Source of the DNA: a virus
IMG/VR virus record: IMGVR_UViG_3300036799_000108
Span: 1 to 64,000 of that record
Length of the DNA: 64,000 bases
Direction: 5' to 3' (one strand)
Position numbers and translations under genes: made by a program. Positions 37,357-46,014 of the stretch are shown here, one piece after another; the first letter of the stretch is position 1; each line of letters opens with the position of its first letter. Under the pieces are notes generated by a model, which saw only the letters and a program-made list of their open reading frames with translations, did not search any database and was not told the DNA's origin.

Positions 37357-38802
37357 TCAGCTCCACGTCACGTTGAGGCTCAGCAGCGCATCGGTCGGTG
37401 AGCTGGTGACGCCCGAGATGACGGCGGTGATGTGCTGACCGGCGGTGAAGGTGTTCGCGGCGGTGGCCGTCGCCGTGGCCGCGGTCGTGTTGTTGACGGT
37501 GACCGCGCCAAGTCCCGTCACGTTCGTGCCGGCTATCTTCACCGCAACGACGAACGAGCCGACCTCGGTGAAATAGGTGAGCGAGTTGATCGTGCCGTTG
37601 TAGGGCGGGTCGTAGGCGAAGAAGATCGTATCATTTTGAACGATCGCCCCTGACACCCATTGGGCTTGCATGCGGGCAGCGCTGCGGGCTGATCCCGCCG
37701 GTCCGGTTGGACCGATGAGGTTCGCGACGACGGTGTAGGCACCCGAGATCTTCTGGGAGACGTCGCCGGTCGTGTCGTTGAGGTAGAAGTCGCCATTGAC
37801 GCCAAGGCCACTCGACGGTGCTCCTGTGCCGTTGCGCCAGACGCTTCCTGCTGCCCCAGCAGCTCCCGTCGTGCCAGTCGCGCCGGCAGGCCCTCGCAGG
37901 TTCGCGACGACTGAATAGAGGCCAGAGGCCTTCAGGTAGACATCGCCAAATGTGTGCTCGAGGTAGTAGTCGCCCTCGATGCCGAGAGTGCTGGCTGGCG
38001 GACCGGTGCCATCGCGCCAGGTCGTGCCATGGTCGCCTGTGCGGGTGAAGGTGAAGCCGAGATCGTCCAGACTGGAGAATGGGCTGGCGCTGGATTGCCC
38101 GATCGCGACAACGGCAAGCTCGGCATAGCCGGTGTGGGAGATGTAGTCCGTGACGGAGAAGACCAGGAACTTTGTGCTGTCGAGGACATTGTAGAGGCGC
38201 ACGGTGCCTTTCTCGGTGCTCGTGCCGGTATCGATGCTGGCCAGCACGCTGGTCCAGTCCGAACCGCTGAGATCGATGTTATCGAGGTAGATCCCGGTGG
38301 AGGCATTCTGCGTCGTGGCACTCAGCCGCAGCCGTCCCGCCCCCGGATCGGCATTCGTGGTCGTGGCGTCGAACTGATAGACCATCGAAACACCGCCACC
38401 AGCCGCCCCAGACACGCCAGGAGGGCCGGGGCCGCCAGTGCCGTAGCCGATGGTGTCGAAGCCGGTGCACTGGATCACAGCCCCGTTGCCGGCCGGTAGC
38501 GCGAAGGTCGCGCCCGTGAGCCCTCCCACGGTCACGGCAGCCGTGCCGGTGTTGCGCACCACGAACACGCGCTTGGTCAGGGGGATGATCAGCGAACGGG
38601 TGGTGCTGACGTTGGTGCAGACGAAGACCTGAAATCGCGTGAACTGCGTCGTGGTGAGCGTGATGTTGCCGGCCGAGAAGTCCAGCACCAGTTGATCCTG
38701 CAGCGCTCCCTCGAGCTGCACGATCCCGTCGTTCATGGTGGTGGTTTTGTCGGTCTGCGTTGGCGCAGTCAGCGGGATCGACAGGATCGGTGAGACTGCC
38801 AT
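37357..38802 (-). CDS. Fibre protein with collagen-like segments
   Basis: A 481-residue fibre protein. Short glycine-proline segments (GGPGPPGVSGAAGGG, GPAGATGTTGAAGAAG, GPTGPAG) separate domains. A repeated unit (TGPPASTLGIEGDYYLEHTF then GAPSSGLGVNGDFYLNDTTG) appears twice, each ending in VVANL(R/I)GP. The C-terminal domain is a threonine-rich beta fold. It is probably a trimeric side or tip fibre. Its start follows the next gene without a gap. Confidence 0.8.
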   Translation of the reverse strand: MAVSPILSIPLTAPTQTDKTTTMNDGIVQLEGALQDQLVLDFSAGNITLTTTQFTRFQVFVCTNVSTTRSLIIPLTKRVFVVRNTGTAAVTVGGLTGATFALPAGNGAVIQCTGFDTIGYGTGGPGPPGVSGAAGGGVSMVYQFDATTTNADPGAGRLRLSATTQNASTGIYLDNIDLSGSDWTSVLASIDTGTSTEKGTVRLYNVLDSTKFLVFSVTDYISHTGYAELAVVAIGQSSASPFSSLDDLGFTFTRTGDHGTTWRDGTGPPASTLGIEGDYYLEHTFGDVYLKASGLYSVVANLRGPAGATGTTGAAGAAGSVWRNGTGAPSSGLGVNGDFYLNDTTGDVSQKISGAYTVVANLIGPTGPAGSARSAARMQAQWVSGAIVQNDTIFFAYDPPYNGTINSLTYFTEVGSFVVAVKIAGTNVTGLGAVTVNNTTAATATATAANTFTAGQHITAVISGVTSSPTDALLSLNVTWS

Positions 38803-39969
38803 TTACCGCATCCTTCTCGCGCCGATGAAGCCAGTACAGCTCAGAGTGCCGCCAGCGAAGGTCACCATCGCAGACAGGTAGACGGTCGCCGTCGCTGCGA
38901 GAGAGAGCCGCATTCTGCCTGTCGTCAGGACGATCACATCGCCACCTTGCGTGGTTAACCCGTTGGTCCGCTGGAGTCCTCCCTGCAGCGTCGCCGGGTA
39001 GGCTGCGGATGTCGTGGACGGCCAGACAGAGATGTCGCTGATCTTTGTTCCAGATGCTGGGATGGTCCCGACCTGCCCCTGCACATCCCAATCGCCAGCC
39101 GTCAGGCTGATGGTCGTCACATTGAGAGCCACCGCGTTGCTTGTGGTCACCCCTGGGCTCGCGACCGAGGCTGATATGAATTCGCCAATCTGTCCTGCTG
39201 CAGCATTGTCGTTGGTGGTGGTGCCAGCGCGGACTTGGGCTTGTGTCTGATACCCGGCCGGGTTGTTGGCGGCATACCTGCTTGTATCTACGGGATGTAC
39301 ATGATCGGCCCGGGCCCATGTCGTGCCGGTGCCGACCGCAACAGTCCCGTCCATGGCTGGCGGCGTGCTGGAGGCGACAGGCACAACAGCGGTGACCTGG
39401 GCCGCGGTCTGGAAGCCACTCGGGTTGCTCGCCGCATAGCGCGACGTATCGACAGGATGGGTATGATCGCCGCGGGCGAAGCGCTGCGAAACACCGGCTG
39501 TTGGCGTACCGTTCATGAGCGGCGGCTGGGTCGATCCCTGGTTCTGCACGTATTCGGTCGTCGCAACGAGTTCGGAATTGTCGTCTATTGCCGGCGTATC
39601 GGTGCGGAGCGTGCCGGATCGGGCGAGGTCATGGACGAATTTCGTGGTCGCTATCGCATCCGAACTATCGGACGGCAGCATGCTGGGCGCTGTCGGTGAG
39701 CCTGTGAACTGCGGTGAGTTAATTGGTGCCCGCGAGGCGTCGGTGGGATGAATGTGGTCGGCGCGAGCGTACTGCTCCATCTTGCCCGCGCTTGGTGGCT
39801 GGTCCGACATCTCTGGTGGATGCGAACTGGCGAGCACAGTGACGTATGTCGCGAAGACGTCTAGCGACGCATTCAAAGGCGCGTCGATACCGACCCGTGC
39901 GATCGGCACCACGTCATTGGCGAACAACTCCACGACAGGCGTCGCATCACTGATTTTGACGTCAGGCAT
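38803..39969 (-). CDS. Fibre protein with HxH repeats
   Basis: A 388-residue protein with three copies of an ARADHxHPxDxSR unit (ARADHIHPTDASR, ARGDHTHPVDTSR, ARADHVHPVDTSR). H-x-H turns are found in fibres such as T4 gp37, where they bind iron along the trimer axis. An N-terminal part is typical of fibre attachment; the C-terminal 100 residues are a beta-rich tip. It follows the large tip protein in the operon. Confidence 0.8.
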   Translation of the reverse strand: MPDVKISDATPVVELFANDVVPIARVGIDAPLNASLDVFATYVTVLASSHPPEMSDQPPSAGKMEQYARADHIHPTDASRAPINSPQFTGSPTAPSMLPSDSSDAIATTKFVHDLARSGTLRTDTPAIDDNSELVATTEYVQNQGSTQPPLMNGTPTAGVSQRFARGDHTHPVDTSRYAASNPSGFQTAAQVTAVVPVASSTPPAMDGTVAVGTGTTWARADHVHPVDTSRYAANNPAGYQTQAQVRAGTTTNDNAAAGQIGEFISASVASPGVTTSNAVALNVTTISLTAGDWDVQGQVGTIPASGTKISDISVWPSTTSAAYPATLQGGLQRTNGLTTQGGDVIVLTTGRMRLSLAATATVYLSAMVTFAGGTLSCTGFIGARRMR

Positions 39970-39975
39970 CGCGTG

Positions 39976-42900
39976 TCATCCCCAAATGAAGCCAGACCAA
40001 CTGCCGGTGCCGTCCTCGAGCCCTATCGTCAACGAGCCACCAGGCGGCTCCAGAACATGCAGCCCTGGGAAGCCCCGGCCGACGACAGCACTGATCTGAT
40101 AGATCACGGCGTAGAGGATGCTGGTAGTGATGTCGAAGCCGTCCGTGGTCATTTGGGTCGCGGTGTAGGTCAGTGTCGCGCTGGTGAGGCCGAGGAAGGC
40201 ACGGGTGTAGGTTGCTGGCACTGTCGGATCAAAGAGGGAAACGTCGGCGCTCGGCATCAGATAGACCTCGTAGGCCTCGCTCTCCTCGCCGAGTGGCGCG
40301 GTGTCGGTGCCGTCCACCAGGAGGCCGCCGAGACGGGTGCGGCGGACCCAGGTCAGCACGAGGTTGCTGCCGCTGATGCCGCGCTTGGCGTTGACCGGTG
40401 CATACGGCATCAGGTCGAACGCGCGATAGGCGAAGCTATCCGCCGTTGTGCTATCGAGGAAGCGTCCGCTCGGCACCAGCTTCCAGAGCGTGGTCACGCC
40501 GCGCTGGGCCAGCGACAGCCTGCCGGGCTGTATCTTGGTCACCTCAAGCATGACAACCAACTCACCGAGGACATGCTCGCCGCACGCCCATTCGGTGCCG
40601 CGGCGTCCGCGCAGCAGGATGCTCAGTGTGTAGGAGCCATCGGCGTTCCGCGTCGCCGTCTGGAACTGGATGATCTCGCGCCCTACCAGGACCGGGTTCA
40701 CGCCGTTCATCATGTCCAGATACGTGCAGCTCGTCGGCGTCGCCGAACCGGCTGTCGGGGCATAGGAGACGGTATTCAGATAGTCGGTGGCGAAGGCGGC
40801 GACCGTGTCGCCAAGTACGGTGGTGGCGCTGCCCCAGTCAGCAAAGTTCGCGAACGTGCTGAACACCGGCCACGCGTTGCCATCGGTGCTCTGGTAGAGG
40901 GTCGCGGTGGTTGACGTCGAGATCGAGCCGCTTCCGCCGCCAGCGTAGTAGATACGCATCTCGGTGCCGCCGGTATCGTCGCTGTCCTGCAGCAGCGGCA
41001 CGTTGAACTGCATCAGCTCCATCGGGCTGGACTGCGTGATGGTCTGCGGGAGGAATGAGACAAGTGCCCCGCGCGCGTTCGATGCCACGAATGTCTCGAC
41101 ATCCTCGGAGGCGAGGTCGAGCTTCATGGTGTAGTCGTCGCCCATCTCCGTGGTCTGGATGCGAAGGGTGACCTGGTCACCGGACTCGAATACGACGGTG
41201 ATGTTGTCGCAGGGATCGAGCCACATGTACTTCTGGCCCATCATCGTCTTGAACGTGTCGCGTTCGGCCCACATCGTATAGAGCCAGGTCTCTGCGATGT
41301 TCTGTGCACCTGGATTATGCGCGACGACCGGCAGGTCCAATGTCTTCACGCGTTGGCTGAACACCGTCGGCACCGGCAGCGCAATGCGCTTGGCGTAGGA
41401 AGCGCCGGGCTGGAAGTCGAGATCGATGTCGGTATATCGCACGTTGATCTGGAGCGGCATCTCCTGCTCGACCGTGCGCTTCTGCTCCCAGTATTTCGAT
41501 GGGTCGTTTGGGTCGCTCGATGAGAGATCGGATTGCGGGATGGTGACGATCGGGCCGGCGCCGCGCTGCACAAACTTCAGCTTATAGTCACTCTCCGTCA
41601 TGTCGATCTGGTACGTGTGGCAGAGGTCCATGATGGCGCTGCCGTAGCTCTTCTCCGCGGTGATCGCGTAGCCGACGGTGCTGGCCGAGACGTTTGTCAC
41701 ATCGATTGAGGCATCATCAATCCCGGCGCGCAGGCAGAGATCGCGGAGGATGTCGGCAACCGGCACCTCGTTCGCTGCGGCACGCTGCAGGTAGATGACC
41801 CACATATCATGGGACTGGTTGTACTCGTCGATGACCATCGCGTTGAGGGCGCTGGAGTAGCCCCACATGAAATCCGCGTGAACCTGCGGGCCGCTGGTGT
41901 GGTATTTGACCGACTGCCCACCGTCGATGCTCTGAGTGACCCAGTAGTCGTTGCCTCCGCCTTGCGTTGCCCCCAGACGGCCGGCATCGAGCATTGTGTA
42001 GGCAGAGGCCGTGTAGCTCTGCCACGCGCCCGCAATTTTTCCTGGCGTGATCCAGATGAAGCGGCCATCTCGCCATTTGAAGGTAACGTTACCGACGAGA
42101 TCTGCTGTGATGATGAGCGAGTCATCCGATGGGTCATAATTGACCTGTACCCCCCACCAGAAGCCGAAGACCGCCTCAAGAGAAGGGAGGCCAAGATCAG
42201 CCGGCAGAATGGCGGCGACTTCTTCGCATCTAACTCCAGCTGGGTCTTGGCTATTGGCGACGACTTTATGGATGTAAAGGAAGTCAACGTCTGCTGGTGG
42301 GCCAAGAATTCCCGGCGACGCCTGCACGATCCAAAGCTCGGTGAAGCCGCTGATTGTGTCCTGGTTGCCAATGCACGCAGCGGAGAAGTAGCCGCCCGGA
42401 TAACCGCCGTTGTAATGCGTTGGCAGAATGCCTGAGAGCGTCCCGAACTTGGGATTGACGACGTACCAGAGTTCCCAGTTGTAGGTGGCAACCAAAATCA
42501 TGCAGAAGGGATCGACGCCATATGCCTGGATCTGGAAGGGGATGAGTGTCCAGGGCCAATCGTTGTTCCAAATGGACGCCGAACGCCACAACGGGAATGA
42601 ATAGGTCATCCGCATCGTATCAGCATCGACCGCAATAAGATGCGGGCCGTCAGCAGCTACGGTCGTGACATAGAGATCGCTCTCACCTTGGCACACAGCG
42701 ACGCCGCCACCCAGCATAAAAAGCGGAGCAGGAACTGCGGTTGGGTTGACGGATAGTATCTCCGCAATGGTCGCGTGCTTGACCTCCGCGCCAGACAGCA
42801 TGTCGAACACGGTCAGCACCGTGTTGGACTGATCAGGTAACGACAGCGGGTTCGCCAACTGGTAGACGCGATTGCTCGTCCAATCGACCGCAACGCTCTG

Positions 42901-43596
42901 GATGTCGACCAAACTGCCAACATCCGAAATGGCGTTGCCGGCGCTCCGGACCAGTTTCTTGGTGATGATCCTGTCATCCCAATCCGTCGCCCACGCCGCG
43001 GTGACGTTGGGCATCCGGTTGCCGTAGTGCGCGAGGTCGATGTTGTCGAAGACCAAATAGCAAAGGCCGCGATAGGCTGGACAGGACTCTGGCGGGATGA
43101 CGAACTGCGACACCCAGTTGGCGATCTGCGGATCGGGAAGCTGGTCTTCCGCGCCTTCATAGAGGCGAATGGCGAACGTGTTCTTGCTCAGCTCGTGCGG
43201 GTCGGTCGACGTGTTGTCGTAGAAGAGGTTCCCGTCGAGCCATAGCTTGAGTGGCCGGGCGACACCCTGACAGAACGCGAAAGCCGCTGACTGATGGTAG
43301 CTGTAGGTGGTGTTGCCGAACCCCTTGCCGATGCCGTGCTTCTTAGTGGAGATGTCGGTCTCCCAGATCACCGTCGCGGGAAACCGGCCCTGGCCGTAGA
43401 GGATCGGGATGAAATGCCCATAGGAGCTTGATGCGAATTGGGCATCGGCGATCAGCGGTTTGGCCGCGCGATTGAATATCAGCGAGCCGATCAGGCCGCC
43501 GGCGAGGCCGCCGATCGCGCCGCCCACCGGGCCGAAGAATGATCCAATGAGTGTGCCGCCCACCGAGAAGGCGGTCATGCCTGCTTGCTGGCCCAT
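39976..43596 (-). CDS. Large tail tip / host-specificity protein
   Basis: A 1206-residue protein at the position of GTA gp15 and lambda gpJ. It starts with a hydrophobic, glycine-rich segment (LIGSFFGPVGGAIGGLAGGL) and contains ILLRGRRGTEWACGEHVLGE around residue 1020, a hallmark of this family, with a baseplate-hub-like part near residue 610 (DVTNVSASTVGYAITAEKSY). The C-terminal part is beta-rich and may hold receptor-binding domains. It should form the tail tip with the DUF2460, DUF2163 and NlpC/P60 products. Confidence 0.85.
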   Translation of the reverse strand: MGQQAGMTAFSVGGTLIGSFFGPVGGAIGGLAGGLIGSLIFNRAAKPLIADAQFASSSYGHFIPILYGQGRFPATVIWETDISTKKHGIGKGFGNTTYSYHQSAAFAFCQGVARPLKLWLDGNLFYDNTSTDPHELSKNTFAIRLYEGAEDQLPDPQIANWVSQFVIPPESCPAYRGLCYLVFDNIDLAHYGNRMPNVTAAWATDWDDRIITKKLVRSAGNAISDVGSLVDIQSVAVDWTSNRVYQLANPLSLPDQSNTVLTVFDMLSGAEVKHATIAEILSVNPTAVPAPLFMLGGGVAVCQGESDLYVTTVAADGPHLIAVDADTMRMTYSFPLWRSASIWNNDWPWTLIPFQIQAYGVDPFCMILVATYNWELWYVVNPKFGTLSGILPTHYNGGYPGGYFSAACIGNQDTISGFTELWIVQASPGILGPPADVDFLYIHKVVANSQDPAGVRCEEVAAILPADLGLPSLEAVFGFWWGVQVNYDPSDDSLIITADLVGNVTFKWRDGRFIWITPGKIAGAWQSYTASAYTMLDAGRLGATQGGGNDYWVTQSIDGGQSVKYHTSGPQVHADFMWGYSSALNAMVIDEYNQSHDMWVIYLQRAAANEVPVADILRDLCLRAGIDDASIDVTNVSASTVGYAITAEKSYGSAIMDLCHTYQIDMTESDYKLKFVQRGAGPIVTIPQSDLSSSDPNDPSKYWEQKRTVEQEMPLQINVRYTDIDLDFQPGASYAKRIALPVPTVFSQRVKTLDLPVVAHNPGAQNIAETWLYTMWAERDTFKTMMGQKYMWLDPCDNITVVFESGDQVTLRIQTTEMGDDYTMKLDLASEDVETFVASNARGALVSFLPQTITQSSPMELMQFNVPLLQDSDDTGGTEMRIYYAGGGSGSISTSTTATLYQSTDGNAWPVFSTFANFADWGSATTVLGDTVAAFATDYLNTVSYAPTAGSATPTSCTYLDMMNGVNPVLVGREIIQFQTATRNADGSYTLSILLRGRRGTEWACGEHVLGELVVMLEVTKIQPGRLSLAQRGVTTLWKLVPSGRFLDSTTADSFAYRAFDLMPYAPVNAKRGISGSNLVLTWVRRTRLGGLLVDGTDTAPLGEESEAYEVYLMPSADVSLFDPTVPATYTRAFLGLTSATLTYTATQMTTDGFDITTSILYAVIYQISAVVGRGFPGLHVLEPPGGSLTIGLEDGTGSWSGFIWG

Positions 43597-44027
43597 TAGA
43601 GGTCGAGCCCCGGAAAGCCGAACAAGCCGATAAGACGCAGATGGTTACGCGGCATGTGCTGCCACGCCTCCTCGAGCACGCAGCCAGGGCTGATGCGGGC
43701 GTGGATGAGATGCACGGCGTTATGCTTCTCGCTGAAGATGCCGACGTGCCCTGGCAGACGGCGCTCGGCGAACACGCCGATGGTGCCGGGCAAGGCGGTC
43801 GAGGGTGGAATGGCGTCGAGAAAGCGGCCGAGCTTCTTCAGGATCATCAAGTCCTGCCGCGGCCACAGGGAATAGTCGTGCTCGTCCTCATGTGGGATGT
43901 CGAAGGCGCGTCCCACCACGATCAGGAAGCCGATGCAGTCCAGGCCATCAGCCGTGCGCCCACGGTGAAGGTAAGGCACCCGCAGCCACTTCCGAGCCTC
44001 GGCCTGGACCTCTCCGCGCGTCATCAT
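43596..44027 (-). CDS. NlpC/P60 tail tip peptidase
   Basis: A 143-residue cysteine peptidase: catalytic cysteine in GLDCIGFL, histidine in PGHVGIF and polar residue in the third position (HLIHARIS). In GTA-like phages this protein lies between DUF2163 and the tip protein and is thought to open the peptidoglycan during DNA entry. ATG 44027 overlaps the DUF2163 stop; a longer frame upstream is antisense-like. Confidence 0.85.
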   Translation of the reverse strand: MMTRGEVQAEARKWLRVPYLHRGRTADGLDCIGFLIVVGRAFDIPHEDEHDYSLWPRQDLMILKKLGRFLDAIPPSTALPGTIGVFAERRLPGHVGIFSEKHNAVHLIHARISPGCVLEEAWQHMPRNHLRLIGLFGFPGLDL

Positions 44028-45364
44028 CAGGCATCCGGGTAGCTCAGCAGCTTGTCCAACATCGGCATGTCCGGCTCGGCGCGGAAGTTGATGATGTTGT
44101 TGAACGTGCTGAAGCAGGTATCGCGCCGCTTGTCGCAGCCAGGATAGGCGAAGAACTTGTCGCCGACCTGGATCGGGAAGTTCATCTGGAGCCACAGATG
44201 GATCGTCCCGGTCGAGGTATCGTAGGTCTTGATCTCCATCGACCGGCCAGCATTCAGTCCGTCGATCCAGGTGACGGTGCCGCCATCGAACGGTGCGGCC
44301 TGGAAGTTCTGGACCACGATGCCACGCAAGCTGTCGCCGATCTTGATGATGCTGCCTGGAAGGCCGGACGAATTGTTAAAGAAGACGGTGTCGGTGGTCT
44401 GCGTGACTGCTATGGCCCAGTCGGTGTGGTCGATCATGAATGCGTAGAAGGCAGCCTTCGCGTCGGTGCGCTTTTGGTCGTAGGGCCAGAAGTATGCGTG
44501 ACTGATCGCGCCATCCGAGACGGTGATCTGAGTGCCCGTGCTGACGTTGTCGCGGAAGGAGATCGACGCGCTGTTGGAGGTGACACCCGGCGCTGCGGGA
44601 ACCTGGAGGATGGACACGAACTGCCGCTGGTTGATCGCCGTGTCGACGGCGAAGATGCCGCGCCAGAACGGCATCGAGATCCATGAGATGGTGTTGTCCG
44701 CAGTCGTAGAGTCGATGGACGTATTCCACGACGGCTCTGTGGCTCCCGTGGTGCCTGCGCCCTGGGCCCGGAAGATAGCCACCTTCAGGTCGTCCGATGT
44801 CTGTGTCGCTGCCTGCACATAGAAGTCCTGGGCAACGGACAGGTGTGGTGACCATTGCCGCGGCTTGATCGGCACCTTGCATTTGGCGTCGCCGAGATCG
44901 GCCCGGCAGAGCGGCATGTAGTCGCTGCCGAACTCCTGCACGAGCGCTTGCGTCATGCCCCTCAGTTCCGCCGTGAAGATCCCGGCCGGAGACAGCGTGC
45001 ATTCCCCCAGCCAGCCACGACGCAACCGGCAAATGCCCTGGCTCAAGTTGGCCCAGTTCACCGCGAACACGTAGATGGTGGCGTAGTCGAACAGGCCGTT
45101 CTTCAGGTCTTGCTCGGTGATGGCGTCGGGCTGGAAGAAGCCGATCACATCCACATTGTCGACCTCGCCGGTCGAGTTGGTCTGGATCGCGCTGCGCGTG
45201 AACCCCGCGGTCGATGAGTAGGTGATGCCGCCGACCACCAGGTCATCGTCGAACGAGGTGAAGGCGAACTGCACGCCATCGGTCCGCACAATTTGCCAGC
45301 AGATCGCAATGGTGGTGACCGGCTGCGCCAAGTGCGTGCGCAGGGTCGGGGAGATCGTCTTCAC
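44027..45364 (-). CDS. DUF2163 tail protein (GTA gp13-like)
   Basis: A 445-residue protein with the DUF2163 pattern: AICWQIVRTDGVQFAFTSFD, the TSF(D)DDLVVGG segment, GFTRSAIQTNSTGEVDNVDV and a cysteine-containing part near the end (CRADLGDAKC, later CDKRRDTC). It is a tail tip or hub component in GTA-like tails. Start is GTG 45364, which overlaps the DUF2460 stop; the ATG 38 codons upstream is inside that gene. Confidence 0.85.
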   Translation of the reverse strand: MKTISPTLRTHLAQPVTTIAICWQIVRTDGVQFAFTSFDDDLVVGGITYSSTAGFTRSAIQTNSTGEVDNVDVIGFFQPDAITEQDLKNGLFDYATIYVFAVNWANLSQGICRLRRGWLGECTLSPAGIFTAELRGMTQALVQEFGSDYMPLCRADLGDAKCKVPIKPRQWSPHLSVAQDFYVQAATQTSDDLKVAIFRAQGAGTTGATEPSWNTSIDSTTADNTISWISMPFWRGIFAVDTAINQRQFVSILQVPAAPGVTSNSASISFRDNVSTGTQITVSDGAISHAYFWPYDQKRTDAKAAFYAFMIDHTDWAIAVTQTTDTVFFNNSSGLPGSIIKIGDSLRGIVVQNFQAAPFDGGTVTWIDGLNAGRSMEIKTYDTSTGTIHLWLQMNFPIQVGDKFFAYPGCDKRRDTCFSTFNNIINFRAEPDMPMLDKLLSYPDA

Positions 45365-46014
45365 TTGATCTCCCTCGTTTCGACAATTGGAATTGGCTGC
45401 CAGGAGAAGTTGTCGACCATGGTGGTGGTGAGCTTCATGTCGTCCGTGTCGAACCGGCACGGCACATCGAACTCGCACACCACAGCGATCTGGTGACCGG
45501 TGGTGGTGTAGATGGACGAATTGAGGGTGATGATGCCTGTCGTGAGATCAACGGTGAAGGCGAATGTCTGCACGCCGTTGTTCAGCATCTGCACGGTGCC
45601 GGCGACGGGCTTGGCAATGGTTCGCACATACGATCCCGCCGTATCGCCATAGACCTTCACGATCTGAAAGGTCCGGGTTGTGCCATCGGTGGTGAACTGC
45701 ACCTGGATGGGCGCGAGATCGCCGGGGACGTCGACCCAGCGCGGCAGGCGATAGTCCGCCCAGTCCTTGAAGCGAAAGCCGTAGGCCTTGCCGTTCCGCG
45801 CATGGAAGAACGCCAGGAGCTGCTCGACCTGCGCGTCGGTCTTCAGGCCGTGGCTGACGTCCCACTCGCCGCGCGACTTCGCCCAGTTGATGTTGCGCTG
45901 CTCCGTGCCGCCCGAGAGCGTCGTGACGGTGGTCGAGAAGCGCGGACCGCCGACGGCGCCCATCGAGATCGATGGTGGGAACTGGATCTCGTGAAACGCC
46001 GGCACGCGGCTCAC
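45361..46014 (-). CDS. DUF2460 tail protein (GTA gp12-like)
   Basis: A 217-residue protein matching DUF2460: FHEIQFPPSISMGAVGGPRF near the start, INWAKSRGEWDVSHGLKTDA, FFHARNGKAYGFRFKDWADY, and a C-terminal CEFDVPCRFDTDDM. It is the distal tail protein of GTA-type tails and joins the tube to the hub. GTG 46014 overlaps the tape-measure stop (GTGA). Confidence 0.9.
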   Translation of the reverse strand: MSRVPAFHEIQFPPSISMGAVGGPRFSTTVTTLSGGTEQRNINWAKSRGEWDVSHGLKTDAQVEQLLAFFHARNGKAYGFRFKDWADYRLPRWVDVPGDLAPIQVQFTTDGTTRTFQIVKVYGDTAGSYVRTIAKPVAGTVQMLNNGVQTFAFTVDLTTGIITLNSSIYTTTGHQIAVVCEFDVPCRFDTDDMKLTTTMVDNFSWQPIPIVETREIK

